A stretch of DNA of 64,000 bases, from the NCBI GenBank assembly GCA_036654375.1, contig JAVVSD010000004.1, positions 1 to 64,000 of the forward strand. The letters run 5' to 3'. The notes beneath the pieces are model-generated. The model saw nothing but the letters and a program-made list of their open reading frames with translations, did no database searches and was not told the DNA's origin. The stretch comes from RZYX01 sp036654375 (GTDB lineage Bacteria; Bacillota; Clostridia; Oscillospirales; Acutalibacteraceae). The position numbers and the translations under genes are program-made. This document shows, piece after piece, positions 50,912 through 59,038 of this stretch; positions within the stretch are counted from its first letter, which is position 1, and each line of letters begins with the position of its first letter.

Positions 50912-51364
50912 TTATCCCATAAAAACATCCATGCTATCGTCAGGCTGCCAAGCAGCTGTTCTTTGAATTTTCCAGCTTTTGACGCTAACATCTTTTCCAT
51001 CTGTACTAAGTTCTGCAACAAGTTTTTGACCATCGTCAATCTTTTCGTCATATGAAATTAATAACAGCCCGCCTTTGTCTGTTACCGTTATAGTGTTTGA
51101 AATCTTTGCTATGCTGGATTTTATGCCCTGCAAATCTGGCTGCTCGTCAACAATTTGGTACACCTTTGAAAGCGTGTCAGTCACCTTGGCATCTGCCGAA
51201 TAATAGTTTTCTACAGAGGCAACAGATTTTTTTGCAAGTGTGCTTTCCGCATTTGCAGAAACAAGTGTCAACACCGCAAATATTGTAAGACACAAAACGG
51301 AAAAGACCATTATTATGGAAGCTCCACCAACATTAACGCCCGCTGTTTTTCTCTGGTTTGCCAT
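50912..51364 (-). CDS. Hypothetical membrane-anchored protein of the pilus-like operon
   Basis: 150 residues, not recognised at family level. A short basic N-terminal tail, one hydrophobic segment (about residues 14-38) and a following stretch ESTLAKKSVASVENYYSADA, which looks like the helical start of pilus-associated (PilX- or TadG-like) proteins; the remainder is a soluble domain. No Glu at position +5 of a prepilin site is seen. It lies between a pseudopilin and pilT, so a role as a minor pilus component is inferred. Confidence 0.7.
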   Translation of the reverse strand: MANQRKTAGVNVGGASIIMVFSVLCLTIFAVLTLVSANAESTLAKKSVASVENYYSADAKVTDTLSKVYQIVDEQPDLQGIKSSIAKISNTITVTDKGGLLLISYDEKIDDGQKLVAELSTDGKDVSVKSWKIQRTAAWQPDDSMDVFMG

Positions 51365-51379
51365 ATCCCGTTTCCTCCC

Positions 51380-51814
51380 TTACCCCACTTTTTGGTGTGC
51401 TGATAAAACAGTGATCTCGACCAAGCTATCTCCGCTTTTCTTTTCCACTTCAATCTTTCCTGTGTCTTTATATGCGTTTTCATTGCTCTTTACAAGAGTT
51501 AATATGTATTTCGCCTCTTTTTCAGAGTTGGTTCTGTTCCACTCCTCATCATAAAAGACTTTAATGGCGTTTTTTGACTCCGCACCTTCAAGGGCTGCCG
51601 CCGTCTTTGAAATATCGCCATCATACGCCTTGAAGCTTTCCGCACAGCTCTGTGCAATAACTGATGCATTGCTAATATCACGACTATAGTCAGACCTTAT
51701 CTTTGCAGTGCTAAACATACGCATACAAATTGCTGCTGATATCGAAAAAAACATAATAACAATTATAAGCTCCATTAAAAACAATCCGGATTTTGAACGG
51801 CTGTGCTTATTCAT
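51380..51814 (-). CDS. Type IV prepilin-like protein (pseudopilin)
   Basis: About 144 residues. A textbook class III signal: a short basic leader, then the cleavage site G-LFLMELIIVIMFF with Glu at position +5 and a hydrophobic helix, followed by a soluble domain. It needs a prepilin peptidase, which is not in this window. The ATG at 51814 follows GGAGGTG; it overlaps the upstream DUF4860 gene by eight bases. Confidence 0.85.
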   Translation of the reverse strand: MNKHSRSKSGLFLMELIIVIMFFSISAAICMRMFSTAKIRSDYSRDISNASVIAQSCAESFKAYDGDISKTAAALEGAESKNAIKVFYDEEWNRTNSEKEAKYILTLVKSNENAYKDTGKIEVEKKSGDSLVEITVLSAHQKVG

Positions 51815-52310
51815 TAACTGCACCTCCGTTTTGGCTCTTTGTGCCTATTATTATTGTGGAAGTTCCGCCACTGTTCCCTGAACATTTGATTTTTAAAAGT
51901 CCCGAATCCTTGTCTACCTTTGCAAACTGAAGATTTTTGACCTCTATTATATTTGCACCACTTTCTATCAAGAACTTAGCATCCTTTTCACAAAATAGCT
52001 CCTTGACATATCCGTCATAAAAATATATAAGTGTATGGTACTTTTCTCCGTTTATATCCTCGTCCATAGCAAGAGCAGTCGTTCCGTTAAAATCGGTAAG
52101 GTACACTGAATTTTCACTGTCATAGTGCCTTATTTTTGCAGAAATGTATGAAAGACAAGTACGCTGCTCATACCTTTCCTGCATTATCTTTGCAGTGTCC
52201 TTATAAACATTTGCACCAGACATTAGAACGAAAAGGATTGTAGCTGCAAAAACACAAAAGAGAACCAAGACAAAGACAGTGTCAATTGAATATGAACGCT
52301 CTTTTTTCAT
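51807..52310 (-). CDS. DUF4860 membrane protein of the pilus-like operon
   Basis: 167 residues. Begins MKKERSYSIDTVFVLVLFCV, with one membrane segment (about residues 10-32), then a soluble domain with two cysteines (CLSYISAKIRHYD; LKIKCSGNSGG). The pattern fits DUF4860, a family seen in clostridial pilus/type II secretion-like loci; its function is unknown. Overlaps its upstream neighbour by one base (TAATG). Confidence 0.75.
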   Translation of the reverse strand: MKKERSYSIDTVFVLVLFCVFAATILFVLMSGANVYKDTAKIMQERYEQRTCLSYISAKIRHYDSENSVYLTDFNGTTALAMDEDINGEKYHTLIYFYDGYVKELFCEKDAKFLIESGANIIEVKNLQFAKVDKDSGLLKIKCSGNSGGTSTIIIGTKSQNGGAVNE

Positions 52311-52657
52311 TATTTAGGCACCTCCTCATGTCCGACCTCAAGAACTGTGATTTCCGGCATGATATTTGATGCAAAAATGCTGTATTTAACGCTGTATTTG
52401 CTTTCGTCTATTTTTATTCCATAGTTGTCTTCAATGTACTCAAGGTCCTGCGGGTAACTACCCTCCAGAGCGTAACAGCTTACAACAGCACGACGGACAC
52501 TCTCTTCGAGGACACGCTTTCCCTCTGCTCGGCTGTTAAGTTCGGCATCGCCAAGCCCCCACAAAAACATTCCAAGTATCGTGGCAAAAAGAATTATGGA
52601 CAGCAAATGCCCCTTTAAAGTGGACAACGGAGATTGCTTATATTTGGTTTTATTCAT
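52310..52657 (-). CDS. Small pilin-like membrane protein
   Basis: About 115 residues. A basic N terminus, one hydrophobic segment (about residues 18-38) and a short soluble domain with RRAVVSCYALEGSYPQDLEYIEDNYG-type sequence, where the SYPxDLxYI stretch resembles the C-terminal part of type II secretion pseudopilins. There is no obvious prepilin cleavage motif. The ATG at 52657 has AAGGAG nine bases upstream. Second gene of the operon. Confidence 0.75.
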   Translation of the reverse strand: MNKTKYKQSPLSTLKGHLLSIILFATILGMFLWGLGDAELNSRAEGKRVLEESVRRAVVSCYALEGSYPQDLEYIEDNYGIKIDESKYSVKYSIFASNIMPEITVLEVGHEEVPK

Positions 52658-52694
52658 ATGCATTCTCTCCTTTCAAGTTCCCTTTACCATACGC

Positions 52695-53738
52695 TTATCC
52701 GATGGTTGTCATAATACCCATTAGAGGTAGCATTACAGACAACAGGATAAGCCCAACTATGAGCGACATTATTATTACAAGTGTTGGTTCAACACGATTT
52801 ATTACTCTTTCAATGTTTTCATCAACATCTGACTCACTTCTTCTTGCAATTTCAGACATAACAGAATCCGCTGTTCCTGTCTTGAATCCAACAGAAAGCA
52901 TACGGCAATACAGGCTTGAAAAAATTTCGGACTTTGATATTGCTTCGGCAAAAGGCTCTTCCTCAGACATAAGCTTTCTACAATTTTCAATTTTTGCCTT
53001 CATGCTTGAATTGTCTGTTATACGCTCAACCATATTGAGTGACTCGTCTGTGTCAAGCCCGCTCGCAAGCGTCATTGCCATTGCAGATGCAAATCTTGCA
53101 GACGCTATCTTTTTGTTGATACCCCTTGATGCAGTCATCTTGCTATATAGTCCAACTACCTTTAAGCGCCAGGCTGGCACAAGGCTAATTATGAATGCTA
53201 TAAGTGCTATGACTGCAATCACTCCAAAGATAATGAATGAATACTTTGAAAGTGCGCTGCCAAAATTCATTATGCTTAATGCGACGGGTGACATTTGAGC
53301 CCCAAGCTGATTGAAAACATCATTAAATATTGGAAGGACGCGGGTTATGAGTATGATGATTACAAGTAGTAGCATAATCATAAGTACAGCAGGATATACA
53401 ACTGCATTCTTAATGCTTCTTGAAATCTGCTCCTGTCTGTCATAATGCTCTGATAAAGCTTTTAATACGGTCTCCGTTCGGCCTGTTTTTTCTCCAATTG
53501 CAACCATGTCAACAACATACTTTGGAAAGCGCTGTGACTCACTCATTGCAACATGAAGTGCAACGCCTGAATCCGCCTTTTCAAAAAGGTTTTGAAGCAT
53601 TGCTTTTAGTTGTTTATCGGATTCGTCCTCCTGAAGCATGGAAAGCCCTTCATCCAGTGAAATTCCAGCTTTCATTACCAAGCTAAGCTCCATGCAAAAT
53701 GATGAAATATAAGGCCCACTTAATACTTTGCTACTCAT
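52695..53738 (-). CDS. PilC/GspF-type inner membrane platform protein
   Basis: 347 residues with two T2SSF domains (about 10-130 and 210-330) and three membrane segments (around 108-135, 160-185 and 322-345). Family motifs: MELSLVMKAGISLDEGLSML and FPKYVVDMVAIGEKTGRTETVLK, then in the second half YCRMLSVGFKTGTADSVM. It forms the platform on which the motor ATPase acts. First gene of the operon, start after GGAGG, following the transglutaminase lipoprotein gene by 37 bases. Confidence 0.92.
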   Translation of the reverse strand: MSSKVLSGPYISSFCMELSLVMKAGISLDEGLSMLQEDESDKQLKAMLQNLFEKADSGVALHVAMSESQRFPKYVVDMVAIGEKTGRTETVLKALSEHYDRQEQISRSIKNAVVYPAVLMIMLLLVIIILITRVLPIFNDVFNQLGAQMSPVALSIMNFGSALSKYSFIIFGVIAVIALIAFIISLVPAWRLKVVGLYSKMTASRGINKKIASARFASAMAMTLASGLDTDESLNMVERITDNSSMKAKIENCRKLMSEEEPFAEAISKSEIFSSLYCRMLSVGFKTGTADSVMSEIARRSESDVDENIERVINRVEPTLVIIMSLIVGLILLSVMLPLMGIMTTIG

Positions 53739-53775
53739 ACAAAAACCTCCGTGTCTGTTTTAATTGTCTGTTTTA

Positions 53776-54945
53776 TTAATAGTAATATTGCGGCGAATAG
53801 TTTGAAGTGTTGTTTATATAGTTCATTATGGATGCACTTGACTTTCCGCTTGATGCAAAAGTTGGATCCATAAGCTTCCAACTTTGACCGTCAAAATAAA
53901 TTGCTCCATTTATCCAGCCCGCATTTCGTATATATACATTTATCCATGCGTGATACAAGTTACCGCCATTTGATGCAGCCCAGCCAACAACAACTTTACA
54001 CGGGATATTTTGAGAACGCAACATTGCAGCCATAAGTGCTGAATAGTCAGAGCAAATACCCCTTCGCTGTGCATATACTGAGTTTAGGTCTGGAATATAT
54101 CCGCCTTTAACTGTATTGGCTTTATTATTGTCATAAGTAAAATTATTGATTACAAAGTTATATATTCTGTCAAGCTTTTGCAAATCTGCTGAATATCCTG
54201 TGCAGAGTTCCGCCGCCTTTAGTACAGCCGATGTATTTCCATTGTAATTAACAAACTGATTTGGTCTTAAAAATGGCGCAAAACTACTCGAAAGAGAAAC
54301 ACTGATATTAGTTGACAATGCGTATCCATAACTTTGACCTGAAATATTTTCAAGCACTTCGATTGTGTAACTGCCGCTACCTAATGACAGAGGAAATACC
54401 TCGTAATTTCCGCCGACTGAAAGGTCATATGTATAGGTTGTGCCATTTATTATTCTGAGTTTAACTTTAGACGCACCACCGGTGTACCTTGCCATTATAT
54501 ATCCATCGCTCGTATTTGAAGCATCAATTGTCGCTTTTTCGTTTGAATAAACAACAGTTCCCGATGCAACAGTGGAATAAATTACAGGTGCTGCATATGG
54601 TGCATTGGGTGCAGGCGGTGGAAGTGCTGGTCTTGCGGTTGTTTGTTTTTTTGTGGTTCTGGCAGGGGTCTTCTTTGCAGTTGTTTTTTTTGAACCCTTT
54701 TGGGTTTTTGTTCCATTCGCTGTTGTCTTTGTTCCATCAGCTACGGTCTTGCCCGTTGTGTCCGCTGTCTTTTTTGTTGATTCGTCAGGCTTATCTCCTT
54801 TTTCCTGTGTGCTTTTTGATTTTGACGAGTCTGGCTTTTTGTCATTATCATCTCCACACGCACCAAGGCAAGAAATCATAAGCGCCATACTAAGTAAAAG
54901 CGCTAAAATTCTGTATGAAATTTTTATGTCACTGGATAGTTTCAT
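53776..54945 (-). CDS. Lipoprotein with a transglutaminase-like domain
   Basis: 389 residues. Lipobox LGAC (Cys near 30) after a hydrophobic signal, then a Lys/Thr/Ser-rich linker (about 32-105), a beta-rich middle domain (about 115-240), and a C-terminal transglutaminase-like/papain-fold domain with the Cys-His-Asp set: RRGICSDYSALM, LYHAWINVYI and WKLMDPTF. Such bacterial enzymes are often proteases or amidases of the cell surface. Same strand as and just upstream of gspF, but a link to pili is only suggested by position. No membrane segments otherwise. Confidence 0.88.
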   Translation of the reverse strand: MKLSSDIKISYRILALLLSMALMISCLGACGDDNDKKPDSSKSKSTQEKGDKPDESTKKTADTTGKTVADGTKTTANGTKTQKGSKKTTAKKTPARTTKKQTTARPALPPPAPNAPYAAPVIYSTVASGTVVYSNEKATIDASNTSDGYIMARYTGGASKVKLRIINGTTYTYDLSVGGNYEVFPLSLGSGSYTIEVLENISGQSYGYALSTNISVSLSSSFAPFLRPNQFVNYNGNTSAVLKAAELCTGYSADLQKLDRIYNFVINNFTYDNNKANTVKGGYIPDLNSVYAQRRGICSDYSALMAAMLRSQNIPCKVVVGWAASNGGNLYHAWINVYIRNAGWINGAIYFDGQSWKLMDPTFASSGKSSASIMNYINNTSNYSPQYYY

Positions 54946-55160
54946 AAAATTATTCCTCTATGTTTACATTATAATATTATATTATATTATATTTTGACTG
55001 AAAAATAAACACAAAACTACAAAATTTTCCAAAAAATATATTTGTTTAATACAATATATTGATTAAAAACGCACTTGCTCGCTGTTATAATTACTTTTGT
55101 TATTGATTAAAATAAACTTGTCTTTAGTTAATATTTTATTTAAAACTGGGGGTATTTCTT

Positions 55161-55934
55161 TTGAAAGGCAGATTGATTTCTATTATTGAAACATTATTAA
55201 TTGGAGTTTTTATCTTTTCTATTGCAAATCTTGCAGACATTTTTGGAAGCTACAAAAAAGGTGATGACATTTATTCAGAGTCTAAACAATTTTTTACATA
55301 CCACGAAAAAGGCAAGGATAACGGTAACGATTCCGAAAAATATACCATTGACATTAACGGGCTTCAAAAAATAAATCCAGACATCATTGCTTGGATTTAT
55401 ATTAAGGATACAAAGGTCAGTTACCCACTTTTGCAAAGCACTACTAACGAAGAGTATCTTAAAAAAACCTTTAATAATAAAACAAGTGACTTTGGAAGCA
55501 TTTTTGTTGATTATAGAAATGCACCTCAGCTTACCGACAGATATTCACTAATTTATGGTCACAACACAAAAAACGGCTCAATGTTTGGCTCTCTTAAAAA
55601 ATACAAGGATGTAAACTATTATAATCAGCACCCACAAATCTCAATTATATATGCCGACAAAATTTATCAATACGAAATCTTTTCTGCATATACCACTTAT
55701 ACAGACTCTCCAGCCTATAATTTTATCTATACGGGTGATGGTGAATATAAAATCTTTTTGGATAAAATATCAGGTTTGTCCGTGATAAAGACAAATATTC
55801 CCACTACTGTTTCAGATAGAATCATAACACTTTCCACCTGCACCTCCAGAACTGAAAATGAAAGATTTGTCGTTCACGCAAGGCTTGCAAGCGTTACGCA
55901 AAACAACACTCCTATTACAATTGATAAAGCGTGA
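55161..55934 (+). CDS. Class B-like sortase
   Basis: 257 residues. A membrane anchor at the N terminus (about 5-25), then a sortase barrel with the catalytic His in SLIYGHNTKNGSMFG, Cys in ITLSTCTSR and Arg in ENERFVVHARL. The INPDIIAWIYIKDTKVSYPLLQ segment before the core is typical of class B enzymes. Starts at a TTG after GGGGG; no ATG is near. It anchors surface proteins through a sorting motif, but no neighbouring protein here has a clear LPXTG, NPXTN or (S/N)PXTG motif. Confidence 0.9.
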   Translation: MKGRLISIIETLLIGVFIFSIANLADIFGSYKKGDDIYSESKQFFTYHEKGKDNGNDSEKYTIDINGLQKINPDIIAWIYIKDTKVSYPLLQSTTNEEYLKKTFNNKTSDFGSIFVDYRNAPQLTDRYSLIYGHNTKNGSMFGSLKKYKDVNYYNQHPQISIIYADKIYQYEIFSAYTTYTDSPAYNFIYTGDGEYKIFLDKISGLSVIKTNIPTTVSDRIITLSTCTSRTENERFVVHARLASVTQNNTPITIDKA

Positions 55935-56082
55935 TATAGACACTTGGTCATTTAAAATTGCCTTCCTTTACACGAACAATATTATTTGCACCCATACGAT
56001 ATAGTGTACTCTTTGTACTTAAACTCTTTTGAATTTTTAATTACAGTTGTTAAAAAATCTTTTAAATTACAAGTTATTTGCA

Positions 56083-56111
56083 TTGTAATAACAACTAAAT
56101 TTTGTTATAAT
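56083..56111 (+). promoter_or_regulatory. Predicted sigma-A promoter of the DUF1846 gene
   Basis: -35 TTGTAA (56083-56088), -10 TATAAT (56106-56111), spacer 17. Confidence 0.6.
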
Positions 56112-56142
56112 AAAATTTAGTTTTTTTGTGGAGGAAAATAAG

Positions 56143-57627
56143 GTGAAAATGATTGGCTTTGATAATGACAAGTATCTAAAAATGCAGTCCCAGCTCATTT
56201 CGGAGCGTGTGGACAAGTTTGGTGGAAAACTCTATCTTGAGTTTGGTGGGAAACTATTTGACGACTATCATGCTTCCCGTGTTTTGCCTGGTTTCAAACC
56301 AGACAGTAAGGTAACCATGCTTCTTCAGCTCAAGGATAGGGCAGAGATTATAATTGCCATCAATGCTGCTGATATTGAAAAAAACAAAGTTCGTGGTGAC
56401 CTCGGTATTACCTATGACCTTGATGTTCTTCGGCTTATTGACGCATTTGAAGGAATCGGTCTTTATGTTGGAAGTGTTGTGCTTACTCAATATCGTTCGC
56501 AGCCCGCTGCTGACGCATTTCAAAAAAGACTTCAAAATCTTGGGATAAAGGTGTATAGACATTATCCAATTGAGGGATATCCTTCTAATGTTTCACATAT
56601 TGTTAGTGACGAAGGATATGGAAAGAATGAGTATATCGAAACATCTCGTTCTTTGGTTGTCATCACTGCTCCAGGTCCTGGAAGCGGAAAAATGGCCACC
56701 TGTCTTTCACAGCTTTTTCATGAACATAAGCAGGGAGTAAAGGCGGGATATGCAAAGTTTGAGACCTTTCCAATCTGGAATCTTCCTCTTAAGCACCCTG
56801 TAAACCTTGCCTATGAAGCTGCAACCGCAGACCTTAATGATGTAAATATGATTGATCCTTTCCACTTGGAAGCATACGGAGAAACAACGGTTAATTACAA
56901 TCGTGATGTTGAGATTTTCCCTGTGCTTAACGCTATGTTTGAGCGTATATGGGGTTATTCTCCATATAAATCACCCACTGACATGGGCGTTAACATGGCA
57001 GGTAAATGTATTTTTGATGATGAAATTTGTTGCGAGGCCTCAAGGCAGGAAATTGTCCGCAGATACTACAATGCTCTTTGTGAAAAGCGAAAGGGACTTG
57101 TCGATTCAGATATTATTTATAAGCTTCAGCTTCTTATGAAAAAAGCCGGCGTAACCATAGAAAGCAGACCAGTTGTCGAGGCGTGCTGTGAAAAAGCAAA
57201 ACTTACCGATTCCCCTGCTGCTGCAATTATGCTTGACGATGGCAGAATTATTACAGGCAAAACATCGTCTTTGCTTGGTGCATCCTCCGCTATGCTTTTA
57301 AATTCACTAAAAGTACTCGCAAATATTAAAGATGATATTCATCTTATTCCACCTATCGTTATTGAGCCAATACAAAATCTTAAAACTGAGCATCTTGGAA
57401 ATAAAAATCCAAGACTGCACACCGATGAAGTTCTTGTTGCTCTGTCCATCGCTGCAGCAACTGATAAAAATGCAGAACTTGCCATTAATCAGCTTCAGAA
57501 ATTAAGGGGTTGTGAGGCACATTCAAGCGTTATAATTTCGCAGGTCGATGATGCTATTTTCAAAAAGATTGGCATTAATCTTACCTGTGAGCCAGAATAT
57601 CAATCGCAAAAATTGTTTCATCAATAA
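56143..57627 (+). CDS. DUF1846 (UPF0371) family protein
   Basis: About 494 residues, cytosolic. Recognised from the family sequence GFDNDKYLKMQSQLISERV, YHASRVLPGFKPDSKV, ITAPGPGSGKMATCLSQLYHE-like and YAKFETFPIWNLPLKHPVN. The PGPGSGKMA segment looks like a nucleotide-binding loop, but no activity is established. The family is almost confined to Firmicutes and some anaerobes. A GTG at 56143, eight bases after GGAGG, is the best start; an ATG two codons later is possible. Monocistronic. Confidence 0.88.
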   Translation: MKMIGFDNDKYLKMQSQLISERVDKFGGKLYLEFGGKLFDDYHASRVLPGFKPDSKVTMLLQLKDRAEIIIAINAADIEKNKVRGDLGITYDLDVLRLIDAFEGIGLYVGSVVLTQYRSQPAADAFQKRLQNLGIKVYRHYPIEGYPSNVSHIVSDEGYGKNEYIETSRSLVVITAPGPGSGKMATCLSQLFHEHKQGVKAGYAKFETFPIWNLPLKHPVNLAYEAATADLNDVNMIDPFHLEAYGETTVNYNRDVEIFPVLNAMFERIWGYSPYKSPTDMGVNMAGKCIFDDEICCEASRQEIVRRYYNALCEKRKGLVDSDIIYKLQLLMKKAGVTIESRPVVEACCEKAKLTDSPAAAIMLDDGRIITGKTSSLLGASSAMLLNSLKVLANIKDDIHLIPPIVIEPIQNLKTEHLGNKNPRLHTDEVLVALSIAAATDKNAELAINQLQKLRGCEAHSSVIISQVDDAIFKKIGINLTCEPEYQSQKLFHQ

Positions 57628-57635
57628 TAAAAAGT

Positions 57636-57671
57636 AGCAGGACAGTGGAAATTCCATTGTCCTGCTTTTTT
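57636..57671. terminator. Bidirectional terminator between the DUF1846 gene and the surface protein gene
   Basis: Stem GCAGGACAGTGGAA/TTCCATTGTCCTGC with one wobble (57637-57650 and 57652-57665), followed by TTTTTTA; the minus strand flank is also A/T-rich. Confidence 0.85.
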
Positions 57672-57696
57672 ATGTTGCTATAATTATATTTTTTAC

Positions 57697-58674
57697 TTAA
57701 TCTTCTGTTGTGTTCTTAGATTTAATATTTTTTAAAACCGGAAGTGCAACAGCTACAGATACAAGTACCCCTGCGACAGTAATTATTGCAATTTTATTTG
57801 TTTTATTCTCTTTTGTTTTATTTTCAAAAACATCATTTTGTGCATTTGCAACCTCTGCAAGCGGAACTTCTTGATCTTTTTGATTCACAGTTACGACTGT
57901 TGCATCCGCGTTGTTTTCAAATGACTCTGCTGTTGCAGAAATTGCCTTTTTGTGTGTAGTATTTTTATTGTTAGCTTTTGACGAAGTTGAGTGTTTTTTT
58001 AAAGTGGCTGCTTTTGTCTCTTTTTCCGCTGATGTTTGACTGTGCTTAGTTGATGATTGTTGTTGGTCTTTTGGTGTCGTTGTGTCTGGTTTCGTCGTTG
58101 TTGATGACGCTGTTGTTGTTGGTGATGGCTTTGTTATTGGTTGGGGTCCGACTGTTTTGTTTTCTATATCCAATGCCAATGTCTGGCTTTCCACTCCACT
58201 GCTGTTTATAATTGATATGCTTATCGGTGTATTTTTTTTAAGTCCTGGATAAATAATTTTTGTTTCAATCATATATTGCATTTGAACCGAATCATTCTTT
58301 GCGGATTCCTTTAAATATGGGTGGCTTTCTGTGTTTATCCCATTTTTACAAAGCTTAAGATTGTATTCATTTCCTATATGAATTTTAATCGCACTATTGT
58401 CACTTGGATCTATGGTTTCAATGATTTTTATTCCGATACAAATTTCTGATGTTGCAGTATCTGTTAGCACAAAAAAGTCTGCCTTTTGCACACCGTCAAT
58501 AATTTGTGTATTTGTTATTGGGATCTTATTTGCGTTGTCGCCCCACTCTGGTCTATAAATTGTGCCATCAATTGCTATGTCAACTATCCCCACTGCAAAT
58601 ACTTCGATTGAAAGGGATATTGATAATACTAACGCCAATACAATGCTAAATGCCTTCGACAAAATTCGACTCAT
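57697..58674 (-). CDS. Hypothetical exported protein with Thr/Ser-rich linker and C-terminal membrane anchor
   Basis: About 325 residues, not recognised. A signal peptide (to about residue 27), an extracytoplasmic domain of about 140 residues, a long low-complexity linker rich in Thr, Ser, Lys and Pro (about 185-265), and a C-terminal membrane segment (IAIITVAGVLVSVAVALPVL) with a basic tail. This is the form of a cell-wall-spanning surface protein. No sortase motif is visible before the anchor. The ATG at 58674 follows AAGGAGATG; the frame is open upstream. Confidence 0.75.
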   Translation of the reverse strand: MSRILSKAFSIVLALVLSISLSIEVFAVGIVDIAIDGTIYRPEWGDNANKIPITNTQIIDGVQKADFFVLTDTATSEICIGIKIIETIDPSDNSAIKIHIGNEYNLKLCKNGINTESHPYLKESAKNDSVQMQYMIETKIIYPGLKKNTPISISIINSSGVESQTLALDIENKTVGPQPITKPSPTTTASSTTTKPDTTTPKDQQQSSTKHSQTSAEKETKAATLKKHSTSSKANNKNTTHKKAISATAESFENNADATVVTVNQKDQEVPLAEVANAQNDVFENKTKENKTNKIAIITVAGVLVSVAVALPVLKNIKSKNTTED

Positions 58675-58766
58675 TTTAACATCTCCTTCCGCCAGATAAT
58701 ACACTATAATAAATGTTCAAAATATTTTTTGTGACTATGTTTCACTTTGTGTAAACTATGTTTTTC

Positions 58767-58795
58767 TTTACAATATAATAATTATGTGTTATTAT
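58767..58795 (+). promoter_or_regulatory. Predicted sigma-A promoter of the aromatic amino-acid operon
   Basis: -35 TTTACA (58767-58772), -10 TATTAT (58790-58795), spacer 17. The expected start site near 58802 is about 20 bases upstream of the leader peptide. Confidence 0.65.
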
Positions 58796-58821
58796 TGCGA
58801 TAACATTAGGGAGATGCCATT

Positions 58822-58932
58822 ATGACCAAGTTCGTTTCTTCAGCAAATTCATATTTGTACTTTTACTTTGCTTACTTTTTTAGCAAGGTTTATTCGTATT
58901 TTGCTGCAACCCGAAAGCTCCCTTGTTTTTAA
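58822..58932 (+). CDS. Tyr/Phe-rich leader peptide of the aro operon (attenuator)
   Basis: A 36-residue open frame with a strong Shine-Dalgarno (AGGGAGATG, 5 bases before the ATG) and a TAA stop. It contains 6 Tyr and 7 Phe; residues 11-27 hold 11 aromatics out of 17 (stretch YLYFYFAYFF at 11-20). The downstream genes make Phe, Tyr and Trp precursors. The control codons end at 58902, just past a potential hairpin (58882-58887 with 58900-58905); a later antiterminator pairing competes with the terminator at 58946-58980. This is the classic layout of ribosome-mediated attenuation, inferred from sequence alone. Confidence 0.85.
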   Translation: MTKFVSSANSYLYFYFAYFFSKVYSYFAATRKLPCF

Positions 58933-58945
58933 CTTTTTAAACAAG

Positions 58946-58980
58946 AGCCTCGCAGTGGAATACACTGTGAGGCTTTTTTT
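58946..58980 (+). terminator. Attenuator terminator of the aro operon
   Basis: A 12-bp stem, AGCCTCGCAGTG with CACTGTGAGGCT (one G-U pair, 58946-58957 and 58963-58974), loop GAATA, then seven T. It lies between the leader peptide and aroF. The alternative pairing 58922-58928/58939-58945, extended by GCT/AGC (58917-58919/58946-58948) and CTGC/GCAG (58904-58907/58952-58955), would block it. Confidence 0.85.
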
Positions 58981-59038
58981 AATTTTTTGACTATCGCAAC
59001 AAGATTTTATGAGTTATATTTTATATGGAGGTAATTTT

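Noticed and set aside
58705..59038. A T-box riboswitch upstream of aroF
   Set aside because: No T-box sequence (TGG-AC-CGCG-type bulge) or specifier stem; the leader peptide and hairpins explain the region better.
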